A stretch of DNA of 64,000 nt, from IMG/VR virus record IMGVR_UViG_3300025133_000092, positions 1 through 64,000 of that record; one strand, 5' to 3'. The position numbers were made by a program, and so were the translations under genes. Position 1 is the first letter of the stretch; each line of letters starts with the position of its first letter. A model generated the notes under the pieces. The model saw only the letters and a program-made list of their open reading frames with translations. It was not told the origin of the DNA and ran no database searches. This DNA comes from a virus. This document shows positions 15,364 to 22,311 of this stretch, one piece after another.

Positions 15364-15648
15364 GTGTCCGACGACAAACCAGTGATGCTTCCTCCGTGGG
15401 TGCGGGGCCTCGGCAAGTACGCGGGAGTCGTCCTCCCGATGGTGTTCGCCGGCTACCTGGCCTTCCACGACCTGCAGCAGGACTTCGTGCTCGAGCAGGC
15501 GAAGGTCGTGGCCCTGACGGAGCGCGTCAAGTCCCTGGAGACCGCGAAGCAGGCCCGAGAGGTACGCGACGCGCGCCTCGACGAGAGCCTGACCTACATC
15601 CGCAAATCCTTGGACGGGCTGACCCTCGCGGTCGCTCAGATCGAGTAG
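15364..15648 (+). CDS. Small membrane protein with coiled coil (94 aa), spanin- or holin-like
   Basis: Starts at GTG 8 bases after the previous stop, with GGAGTAG upstream. One N-terminal membrane segment (YAGVVLPMVFAGYLAF) is followed by a heptad-rich helix (VVALTERVKSLETAKQ). This is the topology of an inner-membrane spanin (Rz-like) or a class III holin. The next gene encodes an exported protein, as expected for a spanin pair, but it lacks a lipobox. Confidence 0.45.
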   Translation: MSDDKPVMLPPWVRGLGKYAGVVLPMVFAGYLAFHDLQQDFVLEQAKVVALTERVKSLETAKQAREVRDARLDESLTYIRKSLDGLTLAVAQIE

Positions 15649-15651
15649 ATC

Positions 15652-16068
15652 ATGCGCAAACTGACCATTCTCCTCGTGCTCGCCCTCGCCCTCATCTGGA
15701 CGGCCGCCTGGGCCCAGTGGCTCGACGACACCTACCGGGAGGGGCCGCCCTTCCTCGTCGTGGATGACGACGACTCGGCCTCCGACGATGACGACTCGGC
15801 TGCTCCGCCCCAGGAGAACGCTCCTCCGCTGATGAAGGTGCAGGAGCGGCTGGAGGCGCAGGAGCAGCAGCTCCAGCAGATGAGCAGCGACATCGACGCG
15901 CTCAACGCCTACTTGGCGGACAAGGCCGCGGTGAAGTGCGGGGAAGCCCCTGAGGGGTTCGAGCAGCCGCCGCTCGAGTTCTACAAGAAGGAGGGGATCA
16001 CGGCTCCGTTGACGAAGGCGCCTTCGGTGCCGGCGGAGACTCCTCCGGCTCCCTCTTCGGAGGAGTGA
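15652..16068 (+). CDS. Secreted protein with Asp-rich linker (138 aa)
   Basis: Has a signal peptide (KLTILLVLALALIWTAAWA, likely cut after AWA) and no lipobox Cys. After it comes VVDDDDSASDDDDSAAPP, a low-complexity acidic linker of a type I associate with Myxococcota exported proteins. A heptad helix (VQERLEAQEQQLQQM) and a Pro-rich tail follow. It may be a periplasmic partner of the preceding membrane protein. Its 3' end overlaps the convergent minus-strand gene by 71 bases. Confidence 0.5.
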   Translation: MRKLTILLVLALALIWTAAWAQWLDDTYREGPPFLVVDDDDSASDDDDSAAPPQENAPPLMKVQERLEAQEQQLQQMSSDIDALNAYLADKAAVKCGEAPEGFEQPPLEFYKKEGITAPLTKAPSVPAETPPAPSSEE

Positions 16069-16378
16069 CCTGGCCGGTCACTCCGTTGATCATCGCCGAG
16101 AAGGGTAGCTTCGTGGCGTAGGCGTCCAGCGCAGCGACGCCACCGAAGATCAAGGCCTCCAGCGCACCCTTGATGACCATGGCCCACCAGAGCTCCTGGG
16201 GGATCTCCAGGGACTTGGCCCCCGCGCCGATGCCCAGCGTCAGCATGCGGTCGTACAGGTACGTCCAAGAGGCGATGGTAGCCATGCCGAACCAGAACTT
16301 CCGGCTGTCCCAGAACCTCTTGTGCTTGGCGTTGTCGATCGCCCTGTCGGCGGCCTGCTGCTGTTCGTCAGTGGCCAC
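15998..16378 (-). CDS. Two-segment membrane protein, holin candidate (126 aa)
   Basis: Starts at GTG in a TAGTG overlap with the preceding stop. It has a basic, Gln-rich N terminus, two hydrophobic segments (FWFGMATIASWTYLY and MVIKGALEALIFGGVAALDAY) joined by a loop, then a Pro/Glu-rich tail. Small two-span proteins of this size are often class II holins. No endolysin is adjacent, so this is only a candidate. Confidence 0.45.
   Translation of the reverse strand: MATDEQQQAADRAIDNAKHKRFWDSRKFWFGMATIASWTYLYDRMLTLGIGAGAKSLEIPQELWWAMVIKGALEALIFGGVAALDAYATKLPFSAMINGVTGQVTPPKREPEESPPAPKAPSSTEP
16039..16066. terminator. Hairpin inside overlapping convergent 3' ends
   Basis: A 9-base perfect inverted repeat (ACTCCTCCG at 16039-16047 and CGGAGGAGT at 16058-16066) with a 10-base loop lies inside the 3' coding ends of both convergent genes. 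It could terminate transcription from both directions. Confidence 0.5.
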
Positions 16379-17097
16379 TACCCGTTGGGGACCGTGATGA
16401 CCTTGAAGGCGGCGCCCACTCTGGGGGTGACGACGCCGGTCAATTCGATGGCGCGCATGTCGATGTCCGACCCGGCAGGGAAGTCCAGACCGCTCATCGG
16501 CCCCAAGCCCATGTCGATGAGGTCCCTCGGTCCCGTGCCGCACGGCCCGTGGTGCCGCAGAGCGAAGGCGTCCGTGGCGGCCAGGCGGCCGTAGACCCTG
16601 GTCTCCACATCCGCGGAGGCGCTCAGCCAGGACTCCGTGCGGATCACGTAGCCTCGGTGGTTCGCCGGCACGGAGAAGACGCCCATGCGGGAGGTGCCCA
16701 GTCCAGCTGCGATCGTCGCAACAACGACTGCTCCCGCGACGATGCGGACCGACACCGCACCGGCGCAGGCATCCAGGGCCTCGACCAACAGAACGCGGTC
16801 GAAGGGGGCGACGAGGGCTTCCGGCGTGCTGCCGTTGGCGCCGTTGGTGGTCTTGGTCTCCGTGACGAGCGCGCCTGCACGGATGCCGGTGACCCGAATG
16901 CGCTTGTTGGTGTCGGCGGCCCCGGCGAGGATCTCCATGGGGTGCGGACCACCGACCAGACTCGCCCAGGGGTAGAGGCCTCCGCTGTCCCAGAGGGTGG
17001 CTTCCGCGGCGCCGGCGGCAGGGAGCCCGGCCAGCAGATGCCACACTCGCCAGCCCAAGGGGAGAGCGAAGTCAGCTAGGGTTCGGATCTCGGACAT
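16378..17097 (-). CDS. Hypothetical protein (239 aa), possible virion protein
   Basis: Ala/Gly/Val-rich, beta-strand-rich protein (RVLLVEALDACAG, VSVRIVAGAVVVATIAAG). GGAG lies 8 bases before the ATG at 17095-17097. Composition and length suit a phage decoration or tail-associated protein, and the following glycosyltransferase-linked unit fits surface structures. No family recognised. Confidence 0.5.
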   Translation of the reverse strand: MSEIRTLADFALPLGWRVWHLLAGLPAAGAAEATLWDSGGLYPWASLVGGPHPMEILAGAADTNKRIRVTGIRAGALVTETKTTNGANGSTPEALVAPFDRVLLVEALDACAGAVSVRIVAGAVVVATIAAGLGTSRMGVFSVPANHRGYVIRTESWLSASADVETRVYGRLAATDAFALRHHGPCGTGPRDLIDMGLGPMSGLDFPAGSDIDMRAIELTGVVTPRVGAAFKVITVPNG

Positions 17098-17416
17098 GTT
17101 GAAGCTCCGGGAAGGTGACCGTGTAGCCGTAGTCACCGTAGTCGTCTGCGGTCTCGAAGTATACGGCACGGCCCTCGGGCAGCACCTGCACCTTTCGCAC
17201 CCGCTGCACGGTTTGGTCAAGGGCAGCCCGCACCATGGCGTCGCGCGCCTCCCCCGTGTAGGAGACCATGATCTCCCTCAGCAGGTCCTGGATCGCGCTG
17301 AGCCGGACGTAGGAGGCGGGGAACTTGTCCTTCCACTCCATCTTGGTGTAGAGCCGCCACGCCCACTGGCGGGGGTCGTTCCCCAGGCCCAGGTCAATGA
17401 TCTCCGCGTCGGACAT
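17072..17416 (-). CDS. Hypothetical protein (114 aa)
   Basis: Small alpha/beta protein (WAWRLYTKMEWKDKFP, MVRAALDQTVQRVRKVQVL, GYTVTFPELQHV). It overlaps the glycosyltransferase upstream by 23 bases and the next gene by 26. No family recognised. Confidence 0.5.
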   Translation of the reverse strand: MSDAEIIDLGLGNDPRQWAWRLYTKMEWKDKFPASYVRLSAIQDLLREIMVSYTGEARDAMVRAALDQTVQRVRKVQVLPEGRAVYFETADDYGDYGYTVTFPELQHVRDPNPS

Positions 17417-18215
17417 GGTCCTCCCTCTCCTTCCCGGCCTGCTGGAGCCGGGCGCTGGCGGACACCGGCCGCCGTAGACCGGGGGGCCGCACCTGCGTCG
17501 CCCCCTTCACCTTGCGTGCCTGCCTCGCCTTCGTCTGCCTGTGGGCAGAGTCGGTGTAGCCGACCGTCCGTCCGTAGATGGCGACCACCTCGTCGCAGGC
17601 CGCACCGTTGAAGCCGGCCTTGATGATGGCCTGGAGCAGCTTGCGATCCTCTCCACGCCCGCTGGGCCACCACACCCCGCTCTTCTCGCCAACGACGCCG
17701 GCGCGGTGCATGAACTCGTCAGGGATGACGGTGCCCCGCACCCAGTGAAGCCCGTTCGGTTCCCCGGGACCGGGCCGCGGCTCCTTGACCAGGCGGGCCA
17801 CAACTCGGCCGTCCAGGTCTGGGTGCCCCACGGTGTGCCGGATGAAGAGGGTGCGCCCCCAGCAGAAGTCGAGCTGGGGGCGGTGCCGCAGGAACTCGAT
17901 GCGTGCTTCGATGGAGCGGTAGGTCAGGACGTCGTCGTCGTCGAGGTACGCGATGTACTCTCCGCGCGCCATCTTCACGGCCTCGTTCCGCTGCAGCCCT
18001 CCGGACAACCCCAGTGGGATGGGGAGTTGCAGCACCCTCAGTCGATCATCCATCCGCAGGAGCTCGTTGAGGACCTCCGCAGTCTGGTCCTGCGAGGCGT
18101 CGTCGACCACGATGACTTCGGTGTCCGAGATCGACTGAGACAACGCGCTGTTGACCGCGCGGGCTAGGGCGGCGTCGCGGTTGCAGGTGGGGATGATGAT
18201 CGAGGCGATCGGCAT
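17394..18215 (-). CDS. Family 2 glycosyltransferase
   Basis: A 273-residue GT-A fold enzyme. ASIIIPTCNRDAALARAV is the N-terminal nucleotide-sugar strand, VIVVDDASQDQT follows, LDDDD (91-95) supplies the metal-binding DXD, and GRGED (186-190) the general-base region typical of GT2. It transfers a sugar from a nucleotide-sugar donor; the acceptor could be phage DNA, a virion protein or the host envelope. The C-terminal 50 residues are basic and variable. It is the first gene of a minus-strand unit reading from the divergent region at 18.2 kb. Confidence 0.85.
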   Translation of the reverse strand: MPIASIIIPTCNRDAALARAVNSALSQSISDTEVIVVDDASQDQTAEVLNELLRMDDRLRVLQLPIPLGLSGGLQRNEAVKMARGEYIAYLDDDDVLTYRSIEARIEFLRHRPQLDFCWGRTLFIRHTVGHPDLDGRVVARLVKEPRPGPGEPNGLHWVRGTVIPDEFMHRAGVVGEKSGVWWPSGRGEDRKLLQAIIKAGFNGAACDEVVAIYGRTVGYTDSAHRQTKARQARKVKGATQVRPPGLRRPVSASARLQQAGKEREDHVRRGDH

Positions 18216-18291
18216 GCGAGAGACTCTACCCCGAAAGAACAGCGGAGATTGCGCAATAAGGATCTCGCCACTCTTACTACCGGAGAGATCC
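18216..18291. promoter_or_regulatory. Divergent promoter region with ATTGCGCAAT palindrome
   Basis: A 76-base gap between the glycosyltransferase unit (minus) and the AAA+ unit (plus). It contains the perfect palindrome ATTGCGCAAT at 18248-18257, a candidate operator or shared -35 (TTGCGC on both strands). GTAGAGTC on the minus strand (18222-18229) is near the glycosyltransferase start. GGAGAGATCC precedes the plus-strand TTG start. Confidence 0.4.
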
Positions 18292-19290
18292 TTGTCTGAT
18301 CAGGCTGCCTACGAGCTGCGCCGCATGCCGCTCGAGTCCTACTTCCAGGCGGAAGTCCCCTACGTCGATTGCACCGGCCTTCTGGGGTTCCTCCGCCAGT
18401 CCACCTTCCACGACCCCCTGCTCGTCGTCGGCCCCACGGGCATGGCGAAGAGCATGTCCGTCTACGCCCTCGCTCAGGAGACGGGGCTGCCCATCATCGA
18501 GTACAGCTGCACCGAAGAGACCCGCGACCTCGACCTCATCGGCGCCTTCGGCCTCGAGGGGGACACCTCGTTCTTCGGGCTCGGAGCCCTCACCACGGCC
18601 ATCGAAGTGGCCAACGAGATGCACGAGCGCTTCGTCGCCAAGACCGAGGCCGGCGACGGTGCCATCCTGCTCATCAACGAGGTCAACGCCCTGCGGCCCC
18701 AGACCCAGAAGACGCTGAACCCGCTCCTGGACTTCCAGGGGACGATCAACGTCCACAAGCTGGGCCGCGCCTTCAGCCTCGACATCGGCGCGAAGCTCTG
18801 GGTCGTGATGACCATGAACCCCAGCGCCTACGGAGGCACCAACGCCCTGAACGACGACTTCAAGCGGCGCGTGCAGCCCATCTTCCTGGACTACCCGCCC
18901 AAGGAGCAAGAGCTGAAGATCCTGATGGGGCTGCGGGCCTCGGCCTGCGACGACGACAAGGCCATCCCGGACGCCGTCTTCGCCGAGAAGGTCGCGGGCG
19001 ACAAGCCCTTCGTCTCGATGCTGCTGGAGCTCGCCGGCGACACCCGGACGGGGACGTTCGAGTACTCGCTGTCCACGTCCGACCTGCACCAGATCTGCCG
19101 CAACGCAGCACTCTGGGGGGTGCCCAAGGCGCTGCTCCTGTCCACCTTCAAGTTCGAGGAAGCGCAGCAGCGCGAGTTCTACGTCAAGAAGGTGCAGGCG
19201 CGCATGGGGGTCGACGTCGCCAGCCTCAACGTGCTGGACGTGCCCAAGGCCAAGCCGAAGCCCAAGAAGCGCCGGAAGGCGACTCCCTGA
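18292..19290 (+). CDS. CobS/MoxR-like AAA+ ATPase
   Basis: A 332-residue protein with GPTGMAKS (47-54), a Walker A of the MoxR/CobS type with Ala in place of the usual Gly; LLINEVN (126-132) as Walker B with Asn replacing the first acidic residue; and MTMNPSAYGG as sensor 1. It starts at TTG with GGAGAG about 4 bases upstream; no ATG or GTG fits the conserved start. MoxR-type ATPases work with VWA-domain partners, and such a partner is encoded at 22312-24159 in the same operon. Large myophages carry cobS/cobT-like pairs of unknown role, probably remodelling a protein or metal centre. Confidence 0.8.
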   Translation: MSDQAAYELRRMPLESYFQAEVPYVDCTGLLGFLRQSTFHDPLLVVGPTGMAKSMSVYALAQETGLPIIEYSCTEETRDLDLIGAFGLEGDTSFFGLGALTTAIEVANEMHERFVAKTEAGDGAILLINEVNALRPQTQKTLNPLLDFQGTINVHKLGRAFSLDIGAKLWVVMTMNPSAYGGTNALNDDFKRRVQPIFLDYPPKEQELKILMGLRASACDDDKAIPDAVFAEKVAGDKPFVSMLLELAGDTRTGTFEYSLSTSDLHQICRNAALWGVPKALLLSTFKFEEAQQREFYVKKVQARMGVDVASLNVLDVPKAKPKPKKRRKATP

Positions 19291-19886
19291 TGTCTGCCCA
19301 GGACGAGGAGTTCCTGGGCATCGTCCGGGACACGCTGACCGGCTACATCGGAAGGTTCAACATCAACGCGGGGTTCCTGGCAGCCCTGCAGGCGAAGCTC
19401 GAGGAGCTTCTTCGCGACCATCAGATGAGGACCGGCCCCCACAACAAGGCACAGGACTGGGCGCTGCTCCAGCTGTGGTTCCGTTCCCAAGGGGCGCGCC
19501 TGGAGGGGGACGGGAGCCTCTACACCGCCGAGGGGTCACGGGTCGGGCGCGTCTGCCCCGACTCCGTGACCCGCGAGGTCACCGTGGAAGTGGACGAGGA
19601 GGACCCGACCAAGATCGTCTACTCCCTCTTTGAGTACGATCTCGTGCTGGAGCACCCCCTCACCACCATCACCATCGACATCACGCTGGGGGGGCCGGAA
19701 CGGGACCTGGAGGAGAATCCCTACACGGCCTACGAGTTCCGAGCTCTCCACGGGAGAGACCCGATCAACGATGATCTGCAGAGGCTCAACTGCCCCACCG
19801 TCGGCACCCCCGGCCACTGGCAGTGCGGCCTCTGCGTCGAACACAACAAGGCCCGCTTCGTGTGCGGGTGCCTCAAGGAGGGCTGA
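19290..19886 (+). CDS. Hypothetical protein (198 aa) with C-terminal Cys cluster
   Basis: Starts as TGATG over the ATPase stop. The N terminus is helical (FLGIVRDTLTGYIGRF), the middle is beta-rich and acidic (VTVEVDEEDPTKIVYSLF), and the end has WQCGLCVEH and VCGC, a probable zinc site. No family recognised. Confidence 0.55.
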   Translation: MSAQDEEFLGIVRDTLTGYIGRFNINAGFLAALQAKLEELLRDHQMRTGPHNKAQDWALLQLWFRSQGARLEGDGSLYTAEGSRVGRVCPDSVTREVTVEVDEEDPTKIVYSLFEYDLVLEHPLTTITIDITLGGPERDLEENPYTAYEFRALHGRDPINDDLQRLNCPTVGTPGHWQCGLCVEHNKARFVCGCLKEG

Positions 19887-20275
19887 TGTCGCTGCCTACC
19901 TTCGGAGAGCCCGAGTTCGGAGAGCCCAACCTGTCCTGGGGCTTCGAGGATGAGGAGAGCGGCGAGGACGGCCCCGCACTGTGGACCCTGTTCCTGGAGA
20001 GCTTCCAGGATCACATCGATGGCATGATGCCGCAGGACTGCCGCTGGCTCGCCACGGTCAAGGACTTCGGCTGGCGAAAGTCGAACGGCCAGAAGGAGTT
20101 CATCGCCGAACACGCCGAGGAGATGCTGCGGCAGATCCTCCCCAAGACCGAGTGCCACTTCAAGATCTGGATCGACATGGCGGGTCAGCAGATCCGCCTG
20201 CAGAACTTCCACCACGACAGCGCAACCGGGGACGAGATCTACATGATCCGCCCCCTCACCGGAGAAGACACATGA
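19886..20275 (+). CDS. Hypothetical acidic protein (129 aa)
   Basis: Acidic N terminus, then WRKSNGQKEFIAEHAEEML and FKIWIDMAGQQIRLQNF. TGATG start overlap and ATGA end overlap show tight coupling. No family recognised. Confidence 0.55.
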   Translation: MSLPTFGEPEFGEPNLSWGFEDEESGEDGPALWTLFLESFQDHIDGMMPQDCRWLATVKDFGWRKSNGQKEFIAEHAEEMLRQILPKTECHFKIWIDMAGQQIRLQNFHHDSATGDEIYMIRPLTGEDT

Positions 20276-20517
20276 AGCTCACCTACTGGCTCGCCAAGGA
20301 CCTGACCGAGTACGAAGAGGACGAGGACGGCAACGTCGAGGAGCCCACCCACGTCCGGGCCAAGAGCCGCAAGGACTGCAAGGCCGAGATCGAGGGCATG
20401 GAGGACAGCTACTCCGTCCCCACGAAGATCGAGGTGGAGTACGCCAACGGCTTCGACCTGCTCGACCAGTGCCTCGCCGGCCTGGACCTCGCCTACTTCG
20501 AGGCCGAGGAGGACTAG
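20272..20517 (+). CDS. Hypothetical small alpha/beta protein (81 aa)
   Basis: Opens with a strand (KLTYWLAKDLTEYEED), then HVRAKSRKDCKAEIEGM and a closing strand (PTKIEVEYANGFDLL). This resembles the small strand-helix-strand proteins of the 5-6.9 kb region. ATGA overlap with the previous stop. Function unknown. Confidence 0.55.
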   Translation: MKLTYWLAKDLTEYEEDEDGNVEEPTHVRAKSRKDCKAEIEGMEDSYSVPTKIEVEYANGFDLLDQCLAGLDLAYFEAEED

Positions 20518-21318
20518 GTGGCGGACTTCGACCCCAAGTACGATCACGACTGGGTCGAGCCGGACGGCGACGGCGCAGTGGTGGCCTACTGCCGCCACTG
20601 CGAGTCGACCGCCGAGGGCACCGTCGACCGGCGGTGTCCGGAGCTGCTCTGGAAGGCTCTGGCGGAGAAGACCTCTCGACGACGCCTCCCGGACAGGCGT
20701 CAGGGCTACACCCAGAAGGCGCGCGTCGCCGGCCACAAGATCTTCCTCAAGACGGGAGAGTACGAGGACGGCACGCTCGGCGAGATCTTCGTCGACATGC
20801 ACAAGGAGGGCGCGGCCTTCCGGTCGCTGATGAACTGCTTCGGCATCGCGGTCTCCCTGGGTCTCCAGCACGGAGTGCCCCTGGAGAAGTTCGTGCACCT
20901 GTTCATCTTCAGCCGGTTCGAGCCGAGCGGGATGGTGACGGGCAACGACCGGATCAAGATGTCGACCTCCGTGGTCGATTACATCTTCCGGGAGCTGGCC
21001 ATCAGCTACCTGGGCATGGCCGACCTCGCGCACACCGACGTCACCGAGGAGAACCTCCGTCCTGACACCCTGGGCCACCCCTCCAAGGAGCTGCTCACTC
21101 CCGTAGAGGGGCCGGCTCCAGAGGCCGTAGCGAAGTTCGATGCCGCAGAGGCGTGGAAGGGCAACCCTCACGCTCCCGCGGTCACGATGTCGCGGGAGAT
21201 TGCGGTGGGGGCCGGCTACACCGGCGACAGCTGCTCCCATTGCGGGAGCATGCGGATGAAGCAGTCCGGCACCTGCGGTGTCTGCGAGGACTGCGGAGCG
21301 ACCAGCGGATGTAGCTGA
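20518..21318 (+). CDS. NrdJb-like class II ribonucleotide reductase C-terminal (TSCPD) protein
   Basis: A 266-residue protein starting at GTG directly after the previous stop. Residues about 65-165 ([50 protein letters not shown]) match the C-terminal TSCPD domain of B12-dependent class II ribonucleotide reductase. The end has CSHCG and CGVCEDCG, the terminal zinc and redox Cys region. Some bacteria split NrdJ into NrdJa and NrdJb; only the NrdJb part is seen here, preceded by an extra Cys-rich N terminus. No catalytic NrdJa lies in the window, so it may partner a subunit encoded elsewhere or by the host. Confidence 0.8.
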   Translation: MADFDPKYDHDWVEPDGDGAVVAYCRHCESTAEGTVDRRCPELLWKALAEKTSRRRLPDRRQGYTQKARVAGHKIFLKTGEYEDGTLGEIFVDMHKEGAAFRSLMNCFGIAVSLGLQHGVPLEKFVHLFIFSRFEPSGMVTGNDRIKMSTSVVDYIFRELAISYLGMADLAHTDVTEENLRPDTLGHPSKELLTPVEGPAPEAVAKFDAAEAWKGNPHAPAVTMSREIAVGAGYTGDSCSHCGSMRMKQSGTCGVCEDCGATSGCS

Positions 21319-21365
21319 TGCAGCTGCGTCTTCCTCTTACCCTTCAACCACGAGGAGAACGGCCA

Positions 21366-21722
21366 ATGGGCGAGTGCTTCGCAGCCGTGATCTGGGGGGT
21401 CGCTCCCCCCGAGGAGTTCCCCGTCGAGGGGGGCATGAAGTTCGGCTCTTGGGTCGACAACTGGGACGACTTCTTGGCGACCTGTCCCCCGGAGCTGGAG
21501 AACCTCTCCTTCGAGAGCAGCTCCCCCGACTGCGACGAGAAGTGGATGGGCATCGTGGCCCTGCGCATGCAGCTCGACAGCGTCTGCTGGACGATGCTCG
21601 AGCTGCAGCCGAAGATCAGCCAGGCCCGACGTCTCTGGGGCGTGCTGAGGGATCACGTACAAGAGCACCTCGATGTGCGCCTGCCCGAGGGGCAGATGCT
21701 CATCGTCTTCGACCACACCTGA
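21366..21722 (+). CDS. Hypothetical protein (118 aa)
   Basis: I chose the ATG at 21366 because GAGGAG lies about 9 bases upstream; an in-frame ATG at 21318 would overlap the previous stop. The product is acidic with several Trp (GSWVDNWDDFLATCP, LDSVCWTMLELQ). No family recognised. Confidence 0.5.
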   Translation: MGECFAAVIWGVAPPEEFPVEGGMKFGSWVDNWDDFLATCPPELENLSFESSSPDCDEKWMGIVALRMQLDSVCWTMLELQPKISQARRLWGVLRDHVQEHLDVRLPEGQMLIVFDHT

Positions 21723-21743
21723 CCGAGTAGGTACCCTAGATCC

Positions 21744-22049
21744 ATGTCGGGAGACCTCTCATTCGCTGCACAGGTCCGGGCGTTCCTGGAGTCCCGAAAG
21801 GACAAGGAGCGCCTGGGCCCGGCGCAGCTTCGCTTCCTCGCCAACCCAGAGGCGGACGCTGAGGCCGTGCCCACCCCGATCTTCGACCTACGCCTGGAGG
21901 AGGGACACTGGGAACTCCACATCGAGGGCATCGTGCTCGACGACAGCGGCGACGTGCTCCTGCCCTACGAGGTGGTCCCCGGCGACGACCATGACCCTGA
22001 GGAGCATCCCGCTCGAGTACTCCTCGACGACGACACCCCGCGAGGCTGA
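21744..22049 (+). CDS. Hypothetical acidic protein (101 aa)
   Basis: N-terminal helix (FAAQVRAFLESRKDKERLG), then a beta-rich acidic half (HWELHIEGIVLDDSGDVLL). It is followed one base later by the capsid-fragment gene. No family recognised. Confidence 0.5.
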   Translation: MSGDLSFAAQVRAFLESRKDKERLGPAQLRFLANPEADAEAVPTPIFDLRLEEGHWELHIEGIVLDDSGDVLLPYEVVPGDDHDPEEHPARVLLDDDTPRG

Positions 22050-22050
22050 C

Positions 22051-22302
22051 ATGGCGCGGTACACCATCCCCTTCTTCACCGTCACGTCGCCTGCGGTGGA
22101 CAAACCGGTGAATCGTTGGTCGATCGGGGTCGATTGGGGGGTCTCCTCCCCCGACTACCCGATCACCAAGATCATCGAGGAGCAGTCCATCCGGGACATC
22201 CAGGCCATCGAAGACAGCGCCTTCCTCGAAGCCATGCTCGATGTCCACTACGACGGTGACGCCTTCACCGCTGCTCTGCCCGCAGACACCTACATCTTCT
22301 GA
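22051..22302 (+). CDS. Small protein homologous to a segment of the phage's own major capsid protein (83 aa)
   Basis: Residues 37-55 (PITKIIEEQSIRDIQAIED) align without gaps to capsid-protein residues 125-143 (PITKVIEDNSVKDMQEIED): 12 of 19 identical and the rest mostly conservative. The N terminus (ARY, then FFTVTS) also parallels capsid ARY and FFTISS in the same order. The gene lies between the CobS-like and CobT-like genes, on the opposite strand and 21 kb from the capsid gene, with its own start and stop, so it is not a broken capsid copy. It may bind capsid subunits or mimic the segment as a decoy. The similarity is seen directly; the role is inferred. Confidence 0.7.
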   Translation: MARYTIPFFTVTSPAVDKPVNRWSIGVDWGVSSPDYPITKIIEEQSIRDIQAIEDSAFLEAMLDVHYDGDAFTAALPADTYIF

Positions 22303-22311
22303 GGAGGCCCC

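Noticed and set aside
15652-16068. Outer-membrane spanin (Rz1-like lipoprotein)
   Set aside because: The signal peptide ends AWA without a lipobox cysteine, so only a general secreted-protein call is justified.
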